Source of the DNA: Paulownia fortunei
Lineage: Eukaryota > Streptophyta > Magnoliopsida > Lamiales > Paulowniaceae
Assembly: GCA_019321725.1 (NCBI GenBank)
Contig: CM033123.1
Coordinates: forward strand, 2,302,960 to 2,366,959
DNA: 64,000 bases
Direction of reading: 5' to 3'
A program made the position numbers and the translations under genes. Shown piece by piece: positions 1 to 11,373 of the stretch. The notes beneath the pieces were generated by a model. That model was not told where the DNA came from and searched no databases. It worked only from the letters and a program-made list of their open reading frames with translations. Positions within the stretch are counted from its first letter, which is position 1. Every line of letters begins with the position of its first letter.

Positions 1-1201
1 CAATCCAAAGAATTATTATCCACGATCGATAAATAAATGCGAACAATTTATTTTGACAAGATCGTTTCAATTTTATAGAAGTCTATATTTGATTTGGTAA
101 TAAAATTGAAAATACATTTTAATATATTGGATTAGACCACGTGAAATTAAAATTATAATTTAACCACATAAATTTAATTTCACTTGATTGTCATACGTGA
201 CACCTTAATCCTGAGCGAATAATGAACTTCGATTACTAACTTGAAGTTCCTTGAAGTACCAATAAGTGAGATCAGATTGATAGTCAATATTTCGATATTT
301 TGGAATTAAAGTGAAATAACGGAGAACATATATTCGTAATATGGAGTCCGTCACCTATTTAATAGGTATGATCATGATCTCACGAGTTCTTCTTATAGAC
401 AGTAAAATCTGAGTTCAGTAATTCAATATTGATTATTGAATTAATAGTGTGATGTGATCACATGGGATTGTCAGATAGAAGTTGAGAGTTGATCATTTAT
501 GAATATTGGAAAAAAGGGCATTTTGGTCAATTTACCCTATTCCAATTATTCCAGTTGATCGACGGGGGTAACATGTAAGATCGATAAATTAGAGGATTTA
601 TATAATTGATTATTAGCTTCAGTAATTTCAATTGGATTAAGAGTGCAGTCTCGTTTCTTTAGTGAAATGGAATAAGATTAATAAATTATTTTGACTAGTC
701 ATGAGTTGACTGGGTCAAAATTAATTTATTAGAGGTTAGTCTAATTGGGTCCGACCAGATCCCTTTGGTGGCTCCAGTATAAGAACTGGTTAAATTACAA
801 GAGTTGTAATTTATTAAAACTGCATAAATTTGGGATAGGAAATGATCTTATCAGATAAGATTCCTGAATTTTTATCAGATAAGAATTATATTTTCTCCAG
901 AATTTCCGAATTGGTTTATATTCAACTTTCATCGTTGTGCCCACACACACAAAAAAAAGAGTGCAGTTTTAAAGTTTTTGAGAGAACACCAGAGAAGGTT
1001 TGGAGGTTTGGAGGGTGGCACCATTCAATTCCGACGAAAGATTATTGTAGAAATCATTATAGATGTAATCTTTCTAAACTTTTTCTTAACCAATTAATCA
1101 GTTTTGGTTAAATACGCATTATGATCAAAGATCCTATGGCGGGACGTTTGAATAATAGAAAATTAATTTTTATGATTGAACAATCCTGTTTTTGGCTAAC
1201 A
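1..1201 (+). repeat. 5' LTR of copia-1 (partial)
   Basis: Aligns along its length with 7128-8296 and ends in the same CTAACA. It carries a 28-bp segment (about 225-252) absent from the 3' LTR. The stretch near 341-440 is almost identical in both copies. The terminal TG lies outside the window. Confidence 0.93.
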
Positions 1202-1203
1202 TA

Positions 1204-1216
1204 TGGTATCAGAGCC
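1204..1216 (+). other. Primer-binding site of copia-1
   Basis: TGGTATCAGAGCC lies two bases after the 5' LTR. It is the usual plant copia primer-binding site, complementary to the 3' end of initiator methionine tRNA. Confidence 0.9.
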
Positions 1217-2809
1217 TGGGTTTTGATATTATTTTGCGTATTTCAAATTGATTAATTTGTTTATGCATGTGTTAGTTGAGCGGTGCTAGAATTATATGAT
1301 TTTAATTATTTGATTGAATGAGTTTTAATTTTGAACAATTTATGGCCTTCGAATTTTTTTGAGATATAATTGTATTTTCGAGTCTTGTAATAAAGGGGGT
1401 GGATTTCGATTCCATAATTTCCCTTTTGATTCGATTTATTGCAATAGAAAATTAGAATTTTTTTTGTTGTAAAAACTGAAAATTCGAAGGACTTTCTTGT
1501 AATTAAAAGAAGAAGACTTAACTGCATCTTCTCCAAAATTCGGAGGACTTGGCTGCAATTAAGGAAAAATCAATTGAAGAATTGGGCTGCTGACCGCTGC
1601 AACAACGACGGTCGTTTCTGGCCGTGGTTCACGTGGAGGAGGTGGTGAGCATCAAAGCAGCACCGCCCGTTGCTGCATCTGTCGACGACGGCGGCCGACG
1701 GAGCGCCTGGATCGGGAAGCGACGACGGCGGCTACACCTTTGCGACGGTGAGTTGCTGGCTGCTGATTTAGGCGACGGGAAGAGATGGTGCTAGTCGCTG
1801 CTCGTCCTCGCCCTCGGCTCCAAAGTGTGGGCGACGGTGGCTGCTGGAGAAATCCGATGACGGTGGTGGCTGGAGAATCCAGCTATGGCAGCTGAAGAAA
1901 ATCGGGGTCCGATTCAGAGCAGAAAAAAAAAATTGAAAATCAGAAATGGGTTGGATTTCTTATGCTCGGGTCGAATTTTTGATTTGGATCAATTAATGGG
2001 CTGGATCTTGCAAATGGAAATTGAAGAGTTGGGCCGGCTTGTGCTCCAACTAGATCTTTAATTTATTTGTAATTTATGTCTAAAATGGGCCATAAATTTG
2101 TTCTTGTTTATTAATTATTGCTTATATTACTTTAATTATTTATGAATTAAATGTCATTCATGTAACATGTCATGTAGATCAAATATACACCGCTCTAGGT
2201 ACTATACTATCATGCATGTTTTTAATATTTATTTTCTTTTCTAATTCTAATTAGATTAGAAAATTAAATATTATAATTAATGATTGAACCATTTTAAGAG
2301 TTAAAATTGGTTAGGATATCATTAATGAATAAAAACGCAAATGGTTGAAAATATTGAGTGAGTGAGGGTGCACTATTTAAGTGAGCCCATCGCCTCCCCT
2401 ATTAGCCCGTTAGTAAGAATTGTATATGCCTTGTGCCAATTTATGTAACTTAATTTATTAGGTACTAAAAAATTATCAATATAGGATTATACATTTAAAT
2501 CAGAGACATCATGGGGATTTCCTATAGAATATTCAAATGATGTCAATGATGGCCGAAATTATGCAATACTAAATTAATATTGCATGAGATGCTAGATATA
2601 TTGAATTTAGTGGGAGGGTCCCAGCCTACCCATAAATCACATTTATTTCTCCTAAAGAGAGATATGTTTAAGATTTTGGGGTGTTAGGTAATCGCCATAT
2701 AGCAGTAGTTTTGGGTCTACTCATGCATTTTTATTTTTATTTTTGCATTATATATATAAAGATTATTTGCTACATGCATAGCTCATTTTAATATTTTTAT
2801 TTCAGAAAA
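1217..2809 (+). other. Long untranslated leader of copia-1
   Basis: About 1.6 kb between primer-binding site and gag without a credible reading frame. Positions about 1575-1900 are strikingly GC-rich, with repeated GACGG/GGCGG-like motifs, while the rest is AT-rich. A pyrimidine-rich stretch ending in TTTCAG (about 2798-2805) stands immediately before the gag ATG and looks like a 3' splice site, which would allow a spliced leader. That last point is inference. Confidence 0.7.
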
Positions 2810-5800
2810 ATGTCTGGAAATTCACTGTCCATGATTTTAGCTAAAAATCAACTGGGTGGAGAAAATTATATTAATTGGAAACGTAATTTGATGATTGTTC
2901 TCACAGCAGAGAAGCATAAGTTTGTGCTAACTGAACCCTATCCCGCTATACCTACTATGGAGTCTACGGCTGAACAAAAGGCAGCCTATGACAAGTGGAT
3001 CCATTCTGATGAGATGACCCGCTGCTACATTTTGGGATCTATCTCAAATGTGTTGCAGCAGAAACATTAGAACATGGAAACTACTAGTGATGTCATGGAG
3101 AGCTTTCGGGAAATGTTCGAGCACCAAGGACGCCAGGCCCGCCAGGCAGCTATTAGGTCTATTATGAACATGCGCATGAAACTTGGGACGCCCGTGAGAG
3201 ATCACATGCTTGCATTGATCGCTCAATTTAACGTGGCTGAGGTTTTAGGGGCTGAGATCAAATCGGAGACATAGGTTGACATGGCTTTGGAGACTCTTCC
3301 TGAGATGTTCTCACAGTTCAAGGTTAGTTATAACATGAACAAGTTGAACATGTCCCTGACCGAGTTGATGAAAGAGCTCCAAAATACTGAAAATGTTCTT
3401 AAGACCAGAGGTGGTGATGCACTTGTTGTTACTTCTACTGGACTATCCTTTTCCAAGCAGAAAGGCAAAGGAGGTAATAAGAGGAAGAAATCCAACAAGA
3501 AGGGTCCACAGCAACAGGCGAAGAAGGCTAAGTCGGATGGCAAGCCCAAGGGGAAGTACTTTTATTGTGGACAGAAGGGTCATGGGAAGAGGAACTGCCC
3601 AGAATACCTAGCTTCGAAAAAACAAGGTAATGGTGAGTTATCCTTTATTGAGTTATGTTTACTGGTTGATTCTACTGATACTTGGATAGTAGATTCTGGA
3701 GCCACTAATCATATTTGCAATAAATTGCAGGGGTTCCAAGTAACCAGGGAGCTCAATGAAGGGGAACATACTCTCAGGGTTGGCATAGGAGCAGTGGTGT
3801 CTGCAAGAACTGTTGGAATTGTTTATCTTTATTTTAGAGATAATAAACATTTGGTTTTAAGAAATTGTTATTATGTCCTAAATATTACTAGAAATTTGAT
3901 TTCTGTTGCTTTATTGTTTAGACAAGGATATTATGTCCATTTTTCATCAATGACGGTTGATATTTTCTTGAACAAAGCCCTTATCTGTAAAAGATATTTG
4001 AATAATAATTTGTATGTCTTAAAACCTACCGACAACTTATTGTATCATGCTACATCTAACAAGCGTATCAAGTTGTCTCCAACTAATGAGATTTTTTTAT
4101 GGCATCTAAGACTTGGTCATATTAACCTAAATAGGATTCAGAGGCTAGTAAGGGATGGCCTTTTAAGTGATTTAAAAGTGGAATCCCTGTCTGTATGTGA
4201 GTCTTGTTTGAAAGGTAAAATGACTAAGAGGCCCTTTATTTCTAAGGGACTTAGGGCGAAAGAAGTCTTGGAATTAGTGCATTCTGACGTATGTGGACCA
4301 ATTAATGTCCAAGCTAGAGGTGGATATGAGTATTTCATCACCTTCACTGATGATTACTCTCGATACGGTTATGTTTACCTAATGGCTCACAAATCTGAGG
4401 CCCTTGAAAAGTTCAAGGAATTCAGAAATGAAGCGGAGAAGCAATTAGGTAAGAGCATTAAAACACTTCGATCAGATCAAGGTGGAGAGTATCTATTTAA
4501 CGACTTTAGAACATACTTGTTAGAAAATGGGATTGTATCCCAGCTGAGCGCACCAGGTACTTCCCAGCAGAATAGTGTCTCAGAGAGGAGAAACAGGACC
4601 TTGTTAGACATGGTCAGATGCATGCTTGGCTTCTCCACTCTCTCTACATCCTTTTGGGGATATGCTATACAGACTGCGATATACTTCTTATTGAATATAG
4701 TTCCTTCTAAGTCTGTCCCTAAGACACCCCTAGAGTTGTGGAATAGGCGTAAGCCCAATCTAAGACGTATCCGGGTATGGGAATGTCCTGCACATGTGCT
4801 TAAGGGTAAGATGGAAAAGATGGAATCAAGATCAGAGGTATGCATCTTTGTAGGATATCCTAAGGGAACAAGAAGATATTACTTCTATAGTCCTCAGGAC
4901 AAGAAGGTATTTGTGAGTACAAATGCAACATTCTTAGAGGACAGATGTATAGAAGAACATGAATCCAAGAGTAAGGTTCTTTTGGAAGAGATGAAGGAAA
5001 TTATTCCTAGATCATCCATTCCAGAAATCTGCATTGAACATACTTAGTTTGAATTCATGTTTCTACTACCGTCAGTTTCTGGACTCAGTGGAAGACATAT
5101 GGAGGTTCCATCTACTGTGCCCATTAGTTCACCAGTATCTAAGATGGGAGGAGATCATGTCCCTATTGTTCGGTCACCTCCAGGTACTGAAATTGAGAAT
5201 GAGGGACATGAGGCACAAGAGATAGTGGGAGAACAACAATCGATTCTAGTTATCCAAGAGCCTCCACCGCTTCGATGTAGTGGGAGAGTCGTTTAACCAC
5301 CTTCTAGATACTTGCTCTATGGAGAGTCTTTCGAGGCAGTCTCCACTGAACAAGAGGAGGATCCCACCTCGTATAGAGAAGCTATGGAGGACGTAGACGC
5401 TGATCATTGGAGGAGTGCTATGGATTCAAAAATGAAATCCATGTACACTAACTCTGTCTGGGATCTTGTAGATATGCCTAATGGGGTAAAACTTATAGGG
5501 TGTAAATGGATCTACAAGAGATAGAGGAGTAGACGGAAAGATAGAGACCTTTAAAGCTAGATAGGTCGCTAAGGGTTTTACCCAGCGAGAAGGAATCGAC
5601 TACAAAGAAACCTTCTCACCTGTGGCCGTGCTAAAGTCTATTCGGATTCTCTTATCCATTGCAGCTCATTTTGATTATGAGGTGTGGCAAATGGATGTCA
5701 AGACAGCTTTCCTTAATGGAAATCTTGACGAGAACATTTATATGATGCAACCAGATGATTTTATCCAAAAGAGTCAAGAGCATAAAATATACAAACTGAA

Positions 5801-6935
5801 TAGGTCCATTTATGGACTTAAACATGCGTCTAGATATTGGAATATCAAGTTTGATCAAGCTATAAAGAGTTATGGTTTTGATCAGAACCCTGATGAGCCT
5901 TGTGTTTATATAAAAATTATAAACGACAAGGTGACTTTTCTCGTGCTGTATGTGGATGACATCCTACTTATTGGAAATGATGTAGGAGTGTTGACATCAG
6001 CAAAATACTGGTTGGCACAACATTTTGATATGAAGGACTTGGGAGAAGCAAACTATGTTCTAGGAATCCATATCCTTCGGGATAGGAAGAACAAACAGAT
6101 TGCTCTATCACAAGCTTCATATATTGACAAGATACTGGTGAGGTTTGTTATGCAAAATTCCAAGAAAGGCTAAGCACCTTTCAGACATGGAATTCACTTG
6201 TCACGGGAGCACTGTCCTAAGACTCCTAGTGAAGTGGAATACATGAAGAAGGTTCCTTATGCCTCGACTGTAAGAAACCTTATGTATGCTATGTTGTGTA
6301 CCCGACCAGATATCTGTTATGCTGTTGGGATTATCAGTAGATATCAATCAAACTCGGGGCCGGAGCACTGGACTGCTGTAAAGCATATACTCAAGTATCT
6401 TCGAAGAACTAGAGGATATATGCTAGTTTATTCAGCTCCAAAATTGGTGCCAGTGTGCTATACTGATTCTGATTTTTAGGCTGATAGGGATTCTCGTAAG
6501 TCTATATCAGGGTCAGTGTTCACATTGGGTGGTGGTGCCGTTGTTTGGAGGAGTATCAAGCAATCTTGTATTGCTGATTCCACAATGAAGGCGGAATACG
6601 TGGTGGCTTGTAAAGCAGCTAAAGAAGCCGTGTGGTTGAGGAAGTTTCTGCTAAGCCTTGAGGTAGTTCCTTCTGCATCACAAGCCATAACTTTACACTG
6701 TGACAACAGTGGAGCAGTGGCAAATGCAAAAGAGCCCAAAAACCATCAATGTGGAGAATACATTGAACGAAAGTATCACCTTATTAGGGATATTGTTCAA
6801 CGAGGAGATGTGACAGTGTGCAAGATTACATCTGCAGAAAATCTTGCTGATCCCTTTACTAAGAGCTTATCAGTTAAGAGTTTTGAGGGGCATATTGAAT
6901 GTATGGGCATACTAGACATGTTTCATTTACTCTAG
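2810..6935 (+). pseudogene. Degenerate copia-1 gag-pol polyprotein
   Basis: Gag opens at ATG 2810. One frame runs to 5524 with stops at 3068 (TAG), 3272 (TAG), 5045 (TAG), 5294 (TAA) and 5522 (TAG). A one-base shift near 5522 moves the rest into another frame, with further stops near 5560, at 6171 (TAA) and at 6477 (TAG). Recognisable parts are a zinc knuckle near 3557-3600, the protease WIVDSGATNH near 3680, integrase with its HHCC region near 4100-4210 and the catalytic DDE residues, reverse transcriptase with YVDD near 5950, and RNase H with the DSGAVAN motif near 6705. The first knuckle cysteine is replaced by Tyr (TAC at 3557). Nearly all breaks fit C-to-T or G-to-A changes. It cannot encode a working polyprotein. 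Confidence 0.93.
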
Positions 6936-6938
6936 CGC

Positions 6939-6949
6939 AAGTGGAAGAT
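6939..6949 (+). other. Polypurine tract of copia-1
   Basis: Purine-rich AAGTGGAAGAT directly before the TGTTGG start of the 3' LTR, the expected site for plus-strand priming. Confidence 0.75.
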
Positions 6950-8296
6950 TGTTGGATAGTATTATGCCCATTGAGTAAATTATTATGTAATATGACATTT
7001 TGAAATAAAATTTTTGTTTTGATTTATTTATAAATTATTTTGAGCTTGCATTTGTCCATGGAGTGTTTTGATATTATAAATTGAGTGTGTTTAAGTCGTT
7101 AAATATAAAAAGATTCAATTTATAATTCAATCCAAAAAATTATTATCCGCGATCGATAAATAAATGCGGACAATTTATTTTGACAAGATCGTTTTAATTT
7201 TATACAAGTCTATCTTTAACTTGGTAATAAAATTAAAAATACATTTTAATGTATTGGATTGGACCACGTGAAATTAAAATTATAATTTGACCGCACAGAT
7301 TTAATTTTATTTAATTGTCGTACGTAACACCTTAATCCTGAGCGAGTAATGAAAGTACCAATGAGTGAGATCAGATTGATGATCAATATCTCGGTATTTT
7401 GGAAATTAAAGTAAAATAAAGGAGAACATATATTCGTAATATGGAGTCCGTCACCTATTTAATAGGTATGATCATGATCTCACGAGTTCTTCTTATAGAC
7501 AGTAAAATCTGAGGTCAGTAATTCAACATTGATTATTGAATTAATAGTGTGATATGATCACATGGGACTGTCAGATAGAAGTTGAGAGTTGTGCATTTAT
7601 GAATATTGGAAAATGGGCATTTTGGTCAATTTATCCTATTTCAATTATTCCAGTTGATCGACGGGGGTAACATGTAAGATTGATAAATTCGAGAATTTAT
7701 ATAATTAATTATTAGCTTCAGCAATTTCAATTGGATTAAGAGTGCAGTTTTTTTTCTTTAGTGGAATGAAACAAGATTAATAAATTATTTTAATCAGTCA
7801 TGAGTTGACTGGGTCAAAATTAATTTATTAGAGGTTAGTCTAATTGGGTCCGACCAGGTCCCTTTGGTGGCTCCAGTATAAGAACTGGTTAAATTACAAG
7901 AGTTGTAATTTATTAAAACTGCATAAATCTGGGATAGGAAAAGATCTTATCAGATAATATTTCTGAATTCTTATCAGATAAGAATTATATTTTCTCTAGG
8001 ATTCCTGAATTGGTTTATATTCAAGTTTCATCGTTGTCCCACACACAGAAAAAAGAGTGCAGTTTTAAAGTTTTTGAGAGAACACCAGAAAAGTTTTGGA
8101 GGTTTGAAGGTGGCACCATTCAATTTCAACGAAAGATTATTGTAAAAATCATTATAGAAGTAATTTTTCTAAACTTTTTCTTAACCAATTAATCAGTTTC
8201 GATTAAATATGCATTATGATCAAAGATCTTATGACGGGACATTTGAATCATAAAAAATTAATTTTTATAATTGAACGATCCTATTTTTGGCTAACA
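6950..8296 (+). repeat. 3' LTR of copia-1
   Basis: Starts TGTTGGATAG after the polypurine tract and ends CTAACA, so it has the TG...CA ends of an LTR, 1347 bp. It matches 1-1201 from position 7128 onward, apart from one 28-bp gap and scattered transitions. It ends about 400 bp upstream of the ATG of the first pepsin-fold gene, in the same orientation. Confidence 0.95.
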
Positions 8297-8333
8297 ATAT
8301 CATCATTTTGCATCATGTTGCAGAGGGATAGGG

Positions 8334-8433
8334 GTGATTATCATTTATAAAAACTATTAAACATTAAGAAATGGCACCATTATGTGATTACCTATTATAA
8401 AAAGCATAAAACATCAAGAAATGGCTCCATAGT
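8334..8433. repeat. Two-copy 50-bp tandem repeat
   Basis: Units starting GTGATTA at 8334 and 8384 share the core AAGAAATGGC and differ at about ten positions. It lies between the LTR and the promoter of the next gene. Confidence 0.8.
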
Positions 8434-8621
8434 ACATAATGATCTAATCTTTACACCCGTAAAAGGAATAATCCATCTCCGCAAAACCCCATGGCTACTG
8501 ACAAAAAGGCAGACAACTACCTTTGATGGATTCTCACTTATTAAATGCTGCACTCAGCAGCCATTCATGAACACCAACTTTGACAAACCAAAAATTGCTG
8601 CAATGCCATTCTTGGAGGTCC

Positions 8622-8628
8622 ATAAATA
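8622..8628 (+). promoter_or_regulatory. Candidate TATA box of the first pepsin-fold gene
   Basis: ATAAATA, 65-71 bp upstream of the ATG at 8693. Spacing is normal for a plant gene with a short 5' UTR. The assignment is by position and motif only. Confidence 0.45.
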
Positions 8629-8692
8629 CTCATCCTGCCATCTCATTTCAAACATCAAGCAATTCACTTGTATATCGCGTATTATACCAATT

Positions 8693-9922
8693 ATGGCTTC
8701 TTTCCATTCCTCCCTTTTGTTACTTGCCATCCTCATTTGTGCTACCCATGCCCATAATGGTCCAACACTTCCCATTCTGAAAGATGCCAAGACATCTCAA
8801 TTCTACACCACCTTTCAGATGGGCAACAAACGAGCCACCATAAACGCGGTCATCGACCTTGGAGGCCCGTTCTTGTGGTTTGCTTGCAACGACTACAAAT
8901 CCAACACTTACGCTCCAATCCTCTGTGGCTCAACCAAATGTGAGGTCGCCAAGGGGATCGGCTGCGTTGGATGCAATTTGCCCCCAAGCCCCGGCTGCAC
9001 CAATGACACATGTGGCGCCTCCCCTTATAATCCTTTCCTAAACATACTCGTTTCACAAGGCTTCGCGGAGGATACATTTTACACGAAAGATCGCCTGGCG
9101 GTGCCCGAGTTTTCCTTCTCTTGCATGGACAAGGATTACCTGGAGGGCCTGGCAAGTGGCACTACAGGCATGTTAGGCCTCGCCAGGACCGAAATCTCTT
9201 TGCACAAACAAGTGGCAAGAAAGCTTAACTTGCCTGATAAATTCTCCCTCTGCCTTCCCTCTTCAGGAATCGGAAAATTATCAGTCGGGGCCAGCCCATA
9301 TACGAAATCAGATATCTCCAAATCTCTTAAGACCACGCCCCTGATCATCAACCCTGTAAGTACCTATCCCATTTTCACAACAGGCGAACCGTCGGACGAG
9401 TACTTCATCGACGTGAAATCGATCAGGGTTGATGGAGCACCACTCTCTGTCAAGAATTCCTACTTTTCCATCGACAAAGACGGAGTCGGGGGAACGAAAA
9501 TCAGTACTTTACAGAACTATACCGCTCTGCATAATTCCATCTACAAGCCCTTTACCAGGGCTTTCGTAAAGGCAGCAGCCAACATGAAGATTAAAAGCGT
9601 AGCGGCTGTTCCACCATTCAGGGCCTGTTTCAGCTCAGACTCTATTTCCAAGACCCCGTCAGGGCCTTCAGTGCCAGACATTGATTTAGTTTTGCCAGGT
9701 AATGATGTGTACTGGAGGATAAAAGGAGCCAACTCAATGGTTGAGATTGATCAGAAAACAACGTGTCTTGGATTTGTCGATGGTGGTTCAAATCCAAGTA
9801 CCTCAATCGTGATTGGAGCACATCAATTGGAGGAGAATTTCTTGGAGTTTGATCTGGTCGCGTCTCAGCTTCGATTCAGTTCTTCTCTTCTGATCCAGAA
9901 CAAAAGCTGTTCCCGCCTCTAA
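8693..9922 (+). CDS. Secreted pepsin-fold inhibitor-like protein (xylanase inhibitor / EDGP / basic 7S globulin family), copy 1
   Basis: An intronless gene for 409 residues. Residues 1-20 (MASFHSSLLLLAILICATHA) form a signal peptide, so the product should enter the secretory pathway and end in the apoplast or cell wall. The remainder has the two-lobed A1 pepsin fold in its plant TAXI form: an N-terminal lobe with the family's cysteine-rich segment (about residues 78-107) and a C-terminal lobe ending in a Cys-containing tail. The first catalytic triplet is D55-L-G, and the second aspartate is replaced in I270-S-T, so no protease activity is expected. Relatives bind microbial glucanases or xylanases, or act as hormone-binding seed globulins; which applies here is unknown. 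The ATG at 8693 was chosen because it starts the signal peptide and follows a TATA-like site. Confidence 0.93.
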   Translation: MASFHSSLLLLAILICATHAHNGPTLPILKDAKTSQFYTTFQMGNKRATINAVIDLGGPFLWFACNDYKSNTYAPILCGSTKCEVAKGIGCVGCNLPPSPGCTNDTCGASPYNPFLNILVSQGFAEDTFYTKDRLAVPEFSFSCMDKDYLEGLASGTTGMLGLARTEISLHKQVARKLNLPDKFSLCLPSSGIGKLSVGASPYTKSDISKSLKTTPLIINPVSTYPIFTTGEPSDEYFIDVKSIRVDGAPLSVKNSYFSIDKDGVGGTKISTLQNYTALHNSIYKPFTRAFVKAAANMKIKSVAAVPPFRACFSSDSISKTPSGPSVPDIDLVLPGNDVYWRIKGANSMVEIDQKTTCLGFVDGGSNPSTSIVIGAHQLEENFLEFDLVASQLRFSSSLLIQNKSCSRL

Positions 9923-9991
9923 TAAATGTTTTTCATTATCTTTGTTCTCCTTTTGTGAGTGTGATTGTTGTTAATTTATAAGTGTGGCAGC

Positions 9992-9997
9992 AATAAA
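9992..9997 (+). terminator. Polyadenylation signal of copy 1
   Basis: AATAAA 70 bp after the stop codon of the gene at 8693-9922, a normal position for a plant near-upstream element. Confidence 0.55.
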
Positions 9998-10465
9998 AGT
10001 GAGGACTTTACAGTTGGATCATCCAGGCTTAATACTTTATTTTTATACTTGAAACGAATTATGATATTTTTGTCAAGAATCTAGATCAATTATTTTAAGT
10101 AGGCATCATTTAATGATTATGGGAATATTTGGCTTAACATAATCTATATCAGGGTTAGATTTTTATAATATATTTAATTGTTCAAAATTAATTTTAGGTG
10201 AATAAAAAATTAATATTAAACATAAGCCATTTAAAATAGTGTAAATTGTGAATTGAAAAATTGTGGGAAAACAAAAATGCATCTATCCCACATTAAAAAT
10301 TAAAAAGACTTTAGATTACTTTCTATTGTCCTAAATGTTATTATTAAGTTTGGGTTTCATGGGATATTAATAATCTTTGAAAAGATAGGACCTGCATCCT
10401 ATTAGGTTTAGACCAAAAGTTTCGAGTCCATTTTTCAGAACCACTGTGCATTATTAGATTAGTTT
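9998..10465. other. Intergenic, no gene seen
   Basis: AT-rich DNA without a credible reading frame. The motif TCTATCCCACATTAAAAA near 10272 resembles starts of plant LTRs, but no matching partner end was found. Confidence 0.6.
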
Positions 10466-10740
10466 TTAATAAATTATAAATAGATCTCCTATGATTACAT
10501 TCGACTACTTATCTCTTAATTTCTTACTTTTCTATTTTGTCAAATATAACTTTTCATTAATCACAAATAGGTTTATCCTTGCATAATGATTCATTCTCAT
10601 TCATACACTTATCTTTTTACTTTTCAGACAACCATATATTATCAAAATGTAACTTTTTATCAATTATAAATAGGTCTCCTCCAATTGTATAATCATTTGT
10701 TCTCATTCATACATTTTATCTTCTTCACTTTTTAATATTA
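10466..10740. repeat. Three diverged copies of a 90-100 bp tandem unit
   Basis: The anchor A-A-A-T-A-G followed by a pyrimidine-rich TCTCCT-like segment recurs at 10478, 10565 and 10668. Each is followed by a TTCATTC/ACACTTATC-like segment. Two of the copies read TATAAATAG, a TATA-box-like string, so this could be part of a decayed LTR promoter. That is inference. Confidence 0.6.
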
Positions 10741-10950
10741 TTAAGAGAGATCAAAACTTCTGTTCATTCATTGTTCTTGAAATTTGTAGTATTATAATAT
10801 CAAACAATGATCGTTATATCTTAGTAGATGATTGTGAAAACTTGCAATTACTATAATTTTATTTTAAAGAAAAAAAAATCCAATTCTAATTTCAACCAAA
10901 ATTTCATTGTCCTGGCTATTAGTTATCTTGAATTTTCTCACCATTTAAAG

Positions 10951-10955
10951 TTACA
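10951..10955. other. Left target-site duplicate of copia-2
   Basis: TTACA directly before the left LTR, matching TTACA at 16101-16105. Confidence 0.85.
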
Positions 10956-11373
10956 TGTTGAGAAAAATTTAGAATATATATGATTTTAAATTTTATTTTT
11001 CGAAAAATAAATTCACTCTAAAATTGAAAACACAACAAATACTTTATTAAACTTTGAGATATTACAAAGAAAACTCTCAATTTTCACAAACATTCAAAAC
11101 TAACAAGATTACACTTTATATATAAGACTACTAGTATTATTTTTTTTCTTCACTTTTTGATGATTTACAAGGTTAGGGACTTGGATATTTATAAAAAAAG
11201 AAATGAAATACACACCACACATTTAATTAAACTAATTAATTTTCTACCACACAAATTATAAAAACTTAATTAATTTGAATCTACACAAATTATAAAAATC
11301 TAATTAATTTGAATCCACACAAATTGCAATACACATAACCTAATAATTTAATTGATGACATTGATCTTCAACA
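10956..11373 (-). repeat. 3' LTR of copia-2 (left copy)
   Basis: On the plus strand it runs from TGTTGAGAAA to TTCAACA. It aligns with 15684-16100 throughout, with scattered substitutions and small gaps. Confidence 0.93.

Larger units (their letters stand above)
1..8296 (+). mobile_element. Ty1/copia LTR retrotransposon (copia-1), decayed, 5' end outside window
   Basis: Two long direct repeats (1-1201 and 6950-8296) flank a tRNA-primed leader and a gag-pol region. The domain order is gag, zinc knuckle, protease, integrase, reverse transcriptase, RNase H. Integrase before reverse transcriptase defines Ty1/copia. Base 1 aligns with 7128 in the 3' LTR, so about 178 bp of the 5' LTR lie upstream of the window. 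Many in-frame stops and one frameshift make it non-autonomous. In a 245-bp stretch compared by eye (341-585 against 7441-7685) the LTRs differ at roughly ten positions, mostly transitions, so the insertion is not recent. The 5' target-site duplicate is not visible; the bases after the 3' LTR are ATATC. Confidence 0.95.

Noticed and set aside
8384..8692. Extension of pepsin-fold copy 1 by about 100 residues upstream
   Set aside because: The open frame continues upstream only by chance. The ATG at 8693 starts a typical signal peptide, and the extension begins without an ATG, inside the 50-bp tandem repeat.
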